33,513 bases of DNA from assembly GCA_015501055.1 (NCBI GenBank), contig JADNYV010000374.1, forward strand, positions 1-33,513. Direction: 5' to 3'. The notes under the pieces were generated by a model. It was not told the origin of the DNA and ran no database searches. It saw only the letters and a program-made list of their open reading frames with translations. This stretch comes from Mucidula mucida. Its lineage: Eukaryota > Basidiomycota > Agaricomycetes > Agaricales > Physalacriaceae. Made by a program: the position numbers and the translations under genes. Of the stretch, positions 7,901 to 15,864 are shown piece after piece. Each line of letters starts with the position of its first letter. The stretch's first letter is position 1.

Positions 7901-10900
7901 GTCCGACTCTATGATCGACAGGGTCATCCTCAGTCTCGAAGTAGAAGTCAGGATCGGACCAGAATTCGGCGCGACTACAATGAGTACGCAGCTTCTCGAT
8001 CTGTCGCATCCACCAGTTCCCGAGCGATAGGCGAGAGTTCAAGATCTCCGTCCGATTAATATAGAACGTCATCTGGAGCCTAGTGTCCGTGATGCTGAAC
8101 ACAGTTCCTTCAACGTCACAGAACTCTACGTCGAAGCGTGAACGCGAATGAACCCATTGGTTCAGGAAATCACGGACCAGGCCAAGAAGAACATCTCCAC
8201 CCGCTTTTGGGAACATTGTGTATGGCAACGGAAGCGACTGCTGATTAGCCATGCGGAACCGGTACATCCAGTACCACACGGACAACTCCTGACCTTTCAG
8301 AGCATCAACAGGGATCTTGACACCCGCGGAAGTACCATCAGGTAGGTCTTCATCATGATAGCTGTCAACCAGCACATATTCATTACTTGATATGTTGTAT
8401 AGGCTGAAACGAGAGTCATCGTCTGGCGTATCTGGATCGCCGGGATAAGGTCCGCCTCGCTCTAAATCTTCAAGGTGAAAATCACTCAGAAGTGGCCCAA
8501 TCCACCGGTGAGTCCATTTTTCAATGTCCTCCTCAGTAAACATATTAAAGAAAGGCTCAGACTCCCAGTAGTCACGTATAACGGGTCGTTCCGTCAGCTG
8601 GGGAAGCAGTTGAGGTTCAAATGCCTTTGGTAAGTCATCTAGATCATTAATCAACATATGATTAAGTTGAATCTGTGTCTGATCTTCCACAGACGATGCT
8701 TCGCGATTGAGACGTTCAGTCTCTGTCACGTCAAACCGAATACTCGCGGCACGGAGGCCAGGAGGCGCTGTGCGACTTCCAGAGGCGGAGTTCCGAGTTG
8801 GACAGTTCCTTGAGACGTGTCCAGTCTCATGGCACTCAAAACACCTTCCTTCTGCAATGTGCTCATCACGCTCCTTCTGCGAGAGACGGTTTGGCTGGGC
8901 GGAATTGCCACCTTTCTTCCCTTTGTAAGGGTTGTTCTTCGGTGGAGCCGGCTTTGACCAACGACGTGTCGAGTTCACGGGACGTTTTCCCCATCGTTCC
9001 AGGCCCTCATCAGTAGAAGTCTGACGCGCCGGCTTTGGAGAATAGTCACGTTTGGGCCGCGGGATCTGGTTATTCTTGTTATTCTCACTTTGGAAGTTGG
9101 TACGTTGTTGATTTCCACGTTGTTGGTGATTATAATTCCGACGACTTGTAGCTTCGTTCGAGCTCAGAACTTGTTCAACTGTTTCCGCCATGTCTAGGAT
9201 TTGGTCCCAGGTACATGTCTCCGCGTGGTATCCACGAAGCTTTAACTCATTCTGGATTGAAATGCGCAGACCCTTGAACAGTTTCAGGACACGCGCACGA
9301 TCCGATTCATCACTCAGAATGTGATACAGATCATCAAGCTCATACGCGTAATCACGAACGGTTCGACTACCTTGGCGGCAGGTATCAACTTGATCCCGTA
9401 GATCCGTGAGGAAATCCTTCGGGAAGCAATAGTTAAACATCTCGTTGAAGAAGTACGTGAGTTTCCATTGCCAGTAGTCTCGATGAACCATCTTATCATA
9501 GAACCGTCTCGCTTTGCCTTCGAGGAAACGAGAGACGTTGAACACGTCGCGACTCGATTTGTCATTTAACATCTCAAGGTAAACATCACATTCAGAAATG
9601 AACCGACTAACGAGATGTACATCAGGTGTTCCGTCATACGACTTTGGCTCAATAGGTTTCGCGCGACTAAAGCGATAATTGCCACGGCCACGACCATTGC
9701 CAGACTCATCCGAGTCAGAGCTCGACTCCGAGCCGTCAGAGGATTCGGTTGATGACTCTGAGCTGCTCGAGTCCGAACTATCACTTGGATTATTGGATGG
9801 CTGTGCCTTCCGTGACGACCGCTTCTTCTTGGCTGCCTGCTTCTTCTTGGATGCCTGCTTCTTGGCGGGCGACTTCTTCCTGGATGTGTGTCTCTTAGGA
9901 AGCGTTGATCCACCTTTCCAGTTGGCGGCACCACGAAGAGCCTGAGCTAAGAAGCTGTTCGTCGGAACCTGGGTACTCGGAACGTTCTGAACGAATCCTC
10001 CAGCTGTCGATTGAACAGCTGGCTGATTACCGTTGATTATGGTGCGTGTTCGCGCCATATTGCTGTTGATTAGGTTCTGAATCACCGGTTGGACTGATGC
10101 AGACATGCGACTGCTGTTACGTGACCTCTCGCTGGGTGCTGGAGCTGTAGATTCACGTTCAGGGTGTTTCTTAGCCTTCTGAGAAGCTTCCATACTATTA
10201 TTGTTGTCTACAACTTCTTCAATGGTAACAGTTCGCTTCAGACCCGGCTTTGGATTGGTGGGTGCCGGTGCGGAATTCTTGTTTGCATTCTCAGGACGTC
10301 TCGGACCCGGCTTTGGCAAGTTGACAGGTTCTGATTCAGAACTCGAGCTGTCATCGATGTCATCTTCGTCCGTTACTTCCTCAATAGTAACCGGACGTCT
10401 TGCACTTGGCTTTGGCTTCATTGGTGCCGGGTCAGGACTTTCACTAGCTTCCTGAGTTGTCTTGGCAAGCAAACCATCCATGATGGCTCTCTGCATGTCA
10501 ACATCTTGTTTCCTGAGCATCTCGTAGATGCGAAGCATTTCAGCTTGTGCCTCAGGATTCATGTCTTCCTGATCAATACCGGGAATGTTCTTCTCACGGT
10601 AATCGACTTGTTTCCCTTTATTGCGGGATGGGCCAGGTTCGGGGCTCTCAGAGAGTTCGCGTTCTTGATGCGACTCGGCCCAGGCTTGACGGCGACGGTA
10701 CCTGTCGCGTTCATCGTCATCCATTTCTTCTTCAGCGAAAATGATAGCTTCAAGTTGCTCATTGGTGAGCTCTTCATTCGCAGTGGGACTACTGTCCGTA
10801 AAACCACGACCGGTACGTCTACCAGGCGCGTTATTGTCTCTACTAAGACCAGGCGGACCCTGGTCAATATTGAAGGAGATATCAGATCCTCCACCGAACG

Positions 10901-11189
10901 TGGAGAGACCCGTATTTCCAGGATCAACGGCGGGCGCCCGCTGGGGGTCACCGGCAGCGTCGTCCATCTTGGATAAACCCGACGTGTTTGTTCCCACCTG
11001 GGGATCGCCACGCGAGGCAGCGGATTCGGGTGGTCCGGACAGAGCTGAAACTGACGAAAGATCAGTATTGACATCAACAGCGGCGGACGTACCATGTCCA
11101 GTATCAACAACGCGCGGCACGGGGATCGCAGCCGAAGCTGCATTCCGGGTGGAGCTGCGAAGATTATACTGTTTTTGAGGGGCAGACAT
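7821..11189 (-). CDS. Gypsy 1 gag half: capsid domain and CCHC zinc knuckle
   Basis: A 1122-residue frame starting MSAPQKQYNLRSS at 11189. Residues 1-510 are low-complexity and charged, with a twice-occurring VTIEEV block (267-272 and 321-326), a Lys-rich stretch (about 433-461) and a Ser/Asp/Glu stretch (470-496). A retrotransposon gag (capsid-like) domain spans about 515-678, containing PKSYDGTPD and FLEGKARRFYDK. A zinc knuckle with C783, C786, H791, C796 has the canonical CX2CX4HX4C spacing for packaging element RNA. Residues 800-1090 form a linker rich in aromatic and acidic residues. The native sequence continues into protease, but the hAT now replaces it after residue 1090-1093 and adds about 30 foreign residues before the stop at 7821. 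The start is chosen because it is the first ATG after the leader and fits the conserved N-terminus of such elements. Confidence 0.93.
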   Translation of the reverse strand: MSAPQKQYNLRSSTRNAASAAIPVPRVVDTGHGTSAAVDVNTDLSSVSALSGPPESAASRGDPQVGTNTSGLSKMDDAAGDPQRAPAVDPGNTGLSTFGGGSDISFNIDQGPPGLSRDNNAPGRRTGRGFTDSSPTANEELTNEQLEAIIFAEEEMDDDERDRYRRRQAWAESHQERELSESPEPGPSRNKGKQVDYREKNIPGIDQEDMNPEAQAEMLRIYEMLRKQDVDMQRAIMDGLLAKTTQEASESPDPAPMKPKPSARRPVTIEEVTDEDDIDDSSSSESEPVNLPKPGPRRPENANKNSAPAPTNPKPGLKRTVTIEEVVDNNNSMEASQKAKKHPERESTAPAPSERSRNSSRMSASVQPVIQNLINSNMARTRTIINGNQPAVQSTAGGFVQNVPSTQVPTNSFLAQALRGAANWKGGSTLPKRHTSRKKSPAKKQASKKKQAAKKKRSSRKAQPSNNPSDSSDSSSSESSTESSDGSESSSDSDESGNGRGRGNYRFSRAKPIEPKSYDGTPDVHLVSRFISECDVYLEMLNDKSSRDVFNVSRFLEGKARRFYDKMVHRDYWQWKLTYFFNEMFNYCFPKDFLTDLRDQVDTCRQGSRTVRDYAYELDDLYHILSDESDRARVLKLFKGLRISIQNELKLRGYHAETCTWDQILDMAETVEQVLSSNEATSRRNYNHQQRGNQQRTNFQSENNKNNQIPRPKRDYSPKPARQTSTDEGLERWGKRPVNSTRRWSKPAPPKNNPYKGKKGGNSAQPNRLSQKERDEHIAEGRCFECHETGHVSRNCPTRNSASGSRTAPPGLRAASIRFDVTETERLNREASSVEDQTQIQLNHMLINDLDDLPKAFEPQLLPQLTERPVIRDYWESEPFFNMFTEEDIEKWTHRWIGPLLSDFHLEDLERGGPYPGDPDTPDDDSRFSLYNISSNEYVLVDSYHDEDLPDGTSAGVKIPVDALKGQELSVWYWMYRFRMANQQSLPLPYTMFPKAGGDVLLGLVRDFLNQWVHSRSRFDVEFCDVEGTVFSITDTRLQMTFYINRTEILNSRLSLGNWWMRQIEKLRTHCSRAEFWSDPDFYFETEDDPVDHRVGREYRIKKVLTNKLILIMQAKSILARE
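7912..7919. repeat. hAT 1 target-site duplication, right copy
   Basis: TGATCGAC, identical to 5960-5967. In gag-pol it covers the codons for Val-Asp and part of His, present in the same phase on both sides of the hAT. Confidence 0.95.
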
Positions 11190-11387
11190 TGTAGTAGAGA
11201 TGAGAATTTAAGCAGATATGTTTTGTCGGGGTTTATCGAGTTTTTTGAGAAGGTCTAGAAGAAAAGCAGAGGGTTTTTGTTGTAGCTCGGTGTCGAGGCT
11301 GATACCGGTTGATCAGACCGATGGCGTCCAGGAGCAAGGGCTACGGGGTGAGGGTTTTTTGTCGAGGGTTGTTGTGGGTCAAAAATA
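11190..11387 (-). other. Leader between 5' LTR and gag of gypsy 1
   Basis: 198 bp of untranslated leader. In element sense the bases after the LTR read TATTTTTGACCCACAACAAC. A tRNA primer site would normally start with TGG complementary to the CCA end of a tRNA; none is present within the first bases, so the priming mechanism is unclear. No match to the element's own LTR was found by eye either. Confidence 0.6.
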
Positions 11388-11641
11388 TGTGGCGTTAGCG
11401 AGGTGACTCGGTAGCGTCACACGAGAGCTTGTCGAACTGAGAGACCGTGTAGAATAATCCTCGATTCGAGTACTAGAGAACTAGGACAATTGTAGCGGCT
11501 TTATATATAAGTAGAGAGTCCGAGTCGGGTGCGACTCGGACGACGAAAGGATTAAAATGATATACGGGCGTACGGTAAGTAAGAGAGAGAGAAAACAATA
11601 TAGACGCCGGCGGTGACCAGATTATGTCACTATTCGCTACA
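11388..11641 (-). repeat. 5' LTR of gypsy element 1
   Basis: Identical in all 254 positions to 748-1001. It carries the promoter that should transcribe gag-pol leftwards. The flanking bases differ from those at the other LTR, so there is no visible target duplication. Confidence 0.97.
11501..11541 (-). promoter_or_regulatory. LTR core promoter: TATA-like box with adjacent perfect hairpin
   Basis: A TTATATATAA box lies at 11501-11510. On its upstream side in element sense, 11518-11541 is a perfect inverted repeat with stem GTCCGAGTCG and a 4-nt loop. The same pair occurs in the 3' LTR at 861-870 and 878-901. The hairpin may be a dimeric protein-binding site; that role is inferred. Confidence 0.6.
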
Positions 11642-12250
11642 TATAACGCACCAGATTTCCACTACAGACCAGCGTTTACGGTCTGGGAATTTTAACACGC
11701 CTAGTCGTCCATCATCACGAGTTGAAGCACCTTCAGCAAAAGAATCTCCTTTTTTGACGCGTCGGTCATGGAAGTTGGAAGCAAGAAGGAATCGATTCTC
11801 GAAAAGGCAAGTCGCGCTTTGCGGTGTAACACGCGTCCAAGTAGGCTAGGCTTGAAATAGAAGGGTAGTATATGACACGTATACAAACTACGACTGTGAT
11901 TCCAGAGCAAGGGATATTGAGTAGCCACTACTTAATAATTACACGGCGTACAGGGTTTCCAAGCTTTGCTTATATATATCAGTAACGAGCCAATATATGT
12001 ACTACACCTATGACTGACGAGCCAGTAGACCAGAGTTAACAGACAAGCTATCCCACTCCTACCGGGAAATGACAAATTACGCCACACTGAGACTGACTAA
12101 TCACTAGCAGTCGACCTTACTAACACAAAAAATGGTACTACATGCATGGTCGCTTAGAAAATATATTTAAGTTGTTCCTTTTCTCCTTCATTCCTCACCC
12201 CATCCTTCGATACTGCTTAATAGTAAACACCTCTGCATCCCACAATCACC
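11642..12250. other. Intergenic: gypsy 1 flank and SDR upstream region
   Basis: No gene recognised. The first bases do not continue the glycosidase-like gene cut by the other LTR. CAGACC...GGTCTG at 11664-11685 forms a small inverted repeat. Pyrimidine-rich sequence precedes the SDR start. Confidence 0.6.
12162..12170 (+). promoter_or_regulatory. TATA-like box of the SDR gene
   Basis: TATATTTAA lies 81 bp upstream of the SDR ATG and is followed by a CT-rich stretch (12171-12225), a common fungal core-promoter arrangement. The ATG context is CACAATCACCATGA, close to the fungal consensus. Confidence 0.5.
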
Positions 12251-13188
12251 ATGACCGACGCTCCTCCTTTCCCTTCCCCGACAAAACGGTGGCACACAAA
12301 AGCGCAACCATCCACATCCCCCACCCGTCCCGAGCTGTCCGCCAAAGGCAAATCCATCATCGTCACCGGCGGAGGAACTGGCATCGGCGGCGAGACGGCG
12401 CGCTACTTTGCTGCCGCAGGCGCGTCCCGCATCGCCCTCCTCGGTCGTCGCGTGCAGCCCCTTCTCGACAACAAAGCCTACATTGAAAACAAGTTTCCGG
12501 GCGTCGAGGTTTTCACCATCTCCACCGATGTCACCAAGCAGAGCGACGTCGATGCAGCCTTTGCCCAGTTTGCCGGCACCGGCAAGATCAACGTCCTCAT
12601 CCACAGCGCGGCTGAGGTCGGGCCCAAGGAGCCAGTGGGGGTGGCCGACGGCGAGAAGTACCTCGAAGCCATTCAGTTCAACATCACCGGCGCGCTCTGG
12701 ATTGCGCAAGCCTTCCTCCGCCATGCTGCCCCAGACGCAGTCGCCATCCCCATCAGTTCGTGGGCTGCGCATTTGAGTCTCAACGAGGCCTTCAGTTCAT
12801 ACTGCGTCGCCAAACTGGCGGTATATAGACTCTGGGACACTGTGGCGCAGACGCACCCGAACTTGAGCGTCTTCCACACCCAGCCTGGCGTAGTGTTGAC
12901 TGAGATGAACCTCCGCATCGGGGGCGCTGCGAGCTTTAAAGACATCCAGACTGACGATGGTAAGTTGGAATGCCGACATTGTAAAATCCTGAAGCTGACT
13001 TTACCTCAGTGTCCCTGCCGGCGAGCTTCTATGTTTGGCTCGCAAGCCCCGAAGCCCGGTTCCTCAACCGCAAGTATGTCTGGTGCAACTGGGATGTCGA
13101 TGAACTCAAGGCTCAAGCCAAGGAGATTGAGGCGGGAACGAAGTTCAATATTGGGCTTGTGGGATGGCCGTTTGATAACGTTGTTTGA
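12251..13188 (+). CDS. Short-chain dehydrogenase/reductase (SDR family), two exons
   Basis: Exons 12251-12959 and 13010-13188 surround a 50-nt intron (GTAAGT...CTCAG), giving 295 residues. Reading through the intron produces a nonsense Arg-rich tail, whereas the spliced form ends in SLPASFYVWLASPEARFL and CNWDVDELK, which fits fungal SDR C-termini. The Rossmann cofactor motif TGGGTGIG is at 39-46. HSAA at 118-121 stands in the NNAG position, N144 is in FNITG, the catalytic Ser is in PISSW (169-170), and Tyr184 with Lys188 form YCVAK. The PG motif after the last core strand (QPGVVLTEM) is present. It should reduce or oxidise a small carbonyl or alcohol substrate with NAD(P)H in the cytosol; substrate and pathway cannot be told from sequence. 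Fold and active site are complete. It stands alone between a retrotransposon and a gene-poor gap, with no biosynthetic cluster partners. Confidence 0.9.
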
Positions 13189-15864
13189 ACCTTGGTTACT
13201 AGACTGTTACTAGTAGTGATCGTCAGCTACAAACGCAAAAATTCTGATTCGAGTTGGGTCCCTGAGGACACACGACGGATCATTTTGTCAACGCATTAGA
13301 CTTTGATGGACAGAAGACTGACCCTCAGTGACTGCGATTGAGGGACGCCTGTAGATTGCAGTCGATCTGAGAAACCGGACGAGTTGTGAAACCAGTGTGA
13401 GACCTGCAAGAAGCAATCTCAGTACGCTAATCGAGCGAGCCAAAAGAAGTATGGCACTTACAATATCAGGGGATCCTTTCCTTGGTGATAGGATGCGATA
13501 GTATGGAGAACGACGTGGCATTCCGACTGCATGGAAAGATTCGTTCTGAACGTATTAATTGAAGACGGTGGACGCTTCTCCGCAGCTGGTATACAAACGC
13601 ATGACAGCAATAACATCTCGTGTACTGTATGTCAGATCCAAACTGGTAACCACGAGCACCCTGTAAGGCCTAGCAAGCTGAGACGGTCAGTCGTAGAAAC
13701 AGTTTTTGTACAGCTAGATGATTCTGTCGACTGAAAGGCCGAATGCAGCATTCACATACGGAAGACTGGCCCCTGCAATTGTAATCCAGAACACGCGAAT
13801 CATTCCGCGCGCGTTCAGCGAAGGAGGTGAACCGTATTTGGTTTCATTGCGTCGAAAAGGGGATGACGAGTTGAGTCCTTGAGATGACAACGTTAGGTTC
13901 TGACTGTGCGGCGGTGTGAACTGACGAGACCGATATGGATTTGACCGCAGATGCAATGGTGGTGGCATGGAGGAGCGGACGACGGGCGTAGAGTAATCCG
14001 CTGGGCCGGAGTCGCGAGGAAAACAAGCTCGCATTAAGGGGAAGCCTTTATAGACGAAGGGCACTTTGTAAACACAGCAGAAGATGTTTGTCGGAGACGA
14101 AAGGCTTACCACAGTCGCCTCCCCGGAATCAATTCACGCTCACTAGAAGCATATCTGCCAGCAGAGATCTCCTTAAGTGCTATACGGCACCCGATACGCC
14201 AAACTACGCCTATCGCTTTCTTGATTGACCATCAGCTGAGAATTACATTTTAACTAGCAGAACCCACCGAATATAGCACTACATCAGGTCCTCGAGCTGC
14301 CTGAAGCAGGCCTGTAGTGACCACGCAGACTTGAGAAGACGGTGCTGTGAGTTCTGCGCGTATAGATAACGATATGGGGGTGGTCGTTGAATTCGAGGCT
14401 ACCTTGAGCTGCGGTTCGCCATGTATTGATGATGTTGTAGACGACGAATGGGATGAATAGGGTCTAGGATGGTTCGCTGTCCATTCATTGTTCAATATCT
14501 CCGTTGCGCAATACGAATACCACGTACCTTGCATTTCCGTCACCATTGCTGCTTTCGCGACGGCGTGTCGTCTGTGCCCTTTTCGAGCTGGGTATGCTCA
14601 ACGCTATTGTTCTCCATGATCAAATCGCTACGATTCCTAGTGCGAAGATTGCGGAATGCATTGACGATGGGAAAGAGTTTCAACTTCAAAGAGATGATCG
14701 ACGGAGAAGTCGAGTTGCCTTTCTGAGAATTGACTTTAGACGTCCATGTCCTCGCTCGATGTCCCCCGCATTCTTACCAACCTTCGTCCTAAACTATCAG
14801 CAATCTGACCCAAACGCTCTGTCTCATTCAGCCTACTTTTCTGGTCTTTGGCTTAAATCTCTATGGTGTTGACTGCCCTACCCCCGAAGTGGGCAAATTC
14901 GATATGGTCTCTTTGATACGCATTGTCAGCAGCGGAATCCAACACGGAAATTACCTTCAGCCTCCAAAACGCTGGGCTACCTAGAGCGCGCTCACATATT
15001 GATTGTTCGCCTTATACAAAGCACCTACACTCCTTTTTGGAACTGGTCCCTTGTGCTAAACCGGTAATAGCCTGGATGCGCATTCGCATTTCCTTCAGAC
15101 TGGGATGTCGAGGCACTCTTTCGCTAATATCTTCGTTGACAGCTCGTGTAGATCCGCGACTTTTGCAGACCAAAGACACGCCCTTTTTATATGGGTAGCT
15201 CGTACCACATTTGCTCAGTATCGCTAGACTGATTGGTGTAATCGGCGCAGAATTGCACGTTCTATATTTCCCACACACGTGAGTTTGATTCACCCTGCTA
15301 TAGCATCCTCCAAGCACAGCTCGTCTTAGATGAGCAACGTCTTCTTCTCCCCCCGCAGTTTCTCGCGCCGACTGAAAAGTGGTCGTCCTCGTTTCTGGTC
15401 GAAAGAAAGTCGGGAACAGGAAAGCGAAGAAATTTGAGTCGTGCGCACTCACGGCGATCATCCTTCTTTTTCATCTCCAATGCGGCTCATAGACTCATTT
15501 GCTTTGTGAAGGAACGGCGGCGAGAGAACCCGCTGCAAGTATAGACACAAACGAGGTGCGCACCTCGTGGGCCACGCGTTTCTCGAGATATTGAATTCAT
15601 TCGTTGTCTTACGAGCTACAGACTAGGGTGCCGCATTCAGCCAAAGGCAAAGCATTGGGTGTCACGGCTATTGTCGGTTGATGTATGTTGGCATGCTCGA
15701 GTCGACCGGCGAATGAAAAGCGTGGTGCGCCTTCTTTGTGTTCAAATTCACTCGCGATACTACAACTCGTCCTGGGAATATTATTCCTGATATCAAATGT
15801 GCACTGTGCGCCGATCGCTACCTATACTCCCGCTGCATCAAGTCCTCATTGCTCGGTCTCACTC
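13189..15864. other. 2.7 kb without a confidently identified gene
   Basis: Several minus-strand stretches have coding-like features but no family match. A frame from ATG 13972 (MPPPLHLRSNPYRSR...) runs to about 13714 and includes a hydrophobic IRVFWITIAGASLPYVNA segment. At 13463-13406 a plausible intron (GTAAGT...TTGCAG) follows a short frame. At 14816-14762 another (GTAAGA...CTCAG) precedes basic, Arg-rich codons. A TATA-like TATAAAAAGG is on the minus strand near 15184-15193. These could be pieces of one or two small multi-exon genes. No transposon ends or long repeats were noticed. Confidence 0.4.
13714..13972 (-). CDS. Possible first exon of an unrecognised protein
   Basis: From ATG 13972 the minus strand reads a Pro/Ser/Arg-rich segment of about 60 residues, then a hydrophobic run (MIRVFWITIAGASLPYVNA) that could be a membrane anchor or, if translation starts at that Met, a signal peptide. 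A CTATAAAG box lies about 75 bp upstream (near 14046-14053). A GTATGT donor follows the hydrophobic segment and a CTCAG acceptor lies about 80 nt downstream, but continuing the frame soon meets a stop. I do not recognise the protein. It may be a chance open frame. Confidence 0.22.

Larger units (their letters stand above)
5968..7911 (-). mobile_element. hAT transposon 1 nested in the gag-pol frame of gypsy 1
   Basis: A 1944-bp element bounded by the duplicated TGATCGAC. The terminal inverted repeats are TAGAGATGGACACGAGT (left) and, read inward from the right, TAGAGTCGGACGCGAGT: 14 of 17 match. Both ends are filled with GAGTA/TACTC-type short repeats. It encodes only the C-terminal part of a hAT transposase on the minus strand and also contains a tRNA-like segment on the plus strand. 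Because the N-terminal zinc finger and most of the catalytic domain are missing, it is non-autonomous and must have been mobilised in trans. It inserted after gypsy 1 arrived or was already present in the copy that moved. Removing the element plus one duplication restores gypsy gag-pol in frame. Confidence 0.95.
748..11641 (-). mobile_element. Ty3/gypsy chromodomain LTR retrotransposon 1 (young, near-intact)
   Basis: The element reads right to left: 5' LTR 11388-11641, leader, gag, protease, reverse transcriptase, RNase H, integrase, chromodomain, C-terminal extension, 3' LTR 748-1001. The LTRs are identical over 254 bp and begin TG and end CA, which implies a very recent insertion. Total length is 10894 bp; without the nested hAT and its duplicated 8 bp it is 8942 bp. 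With that segment removed, 11189-1033 is one frame of 2735 codons including the stop. The order RT-RNaseH-IN identifies Ty3/gypsy. No target duplication is seen: TCAAG precedes 748 and TATAA follows 11641. Domains and catalytic residues look intact, so apart from the hAT insertion the copy appears competent. Confidence 0.95.

Noticed and set aside
11701..11928. Minus-strand frame next to the gypsy 1 LTR as the missing half of the glycosidase-like gene
   Set aside because: Its sequence (SFLLPTSMTDASKKEILLLK) has no TIM-barrel-like motif, it stops before reaching the LTR, and it cannot be joined in frame to position 747.
15012..15461. 150-residue minus-strand protein
   Set aside because: No start in good context, no domain, odd composition. 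Retained only as part of the intergenic description.
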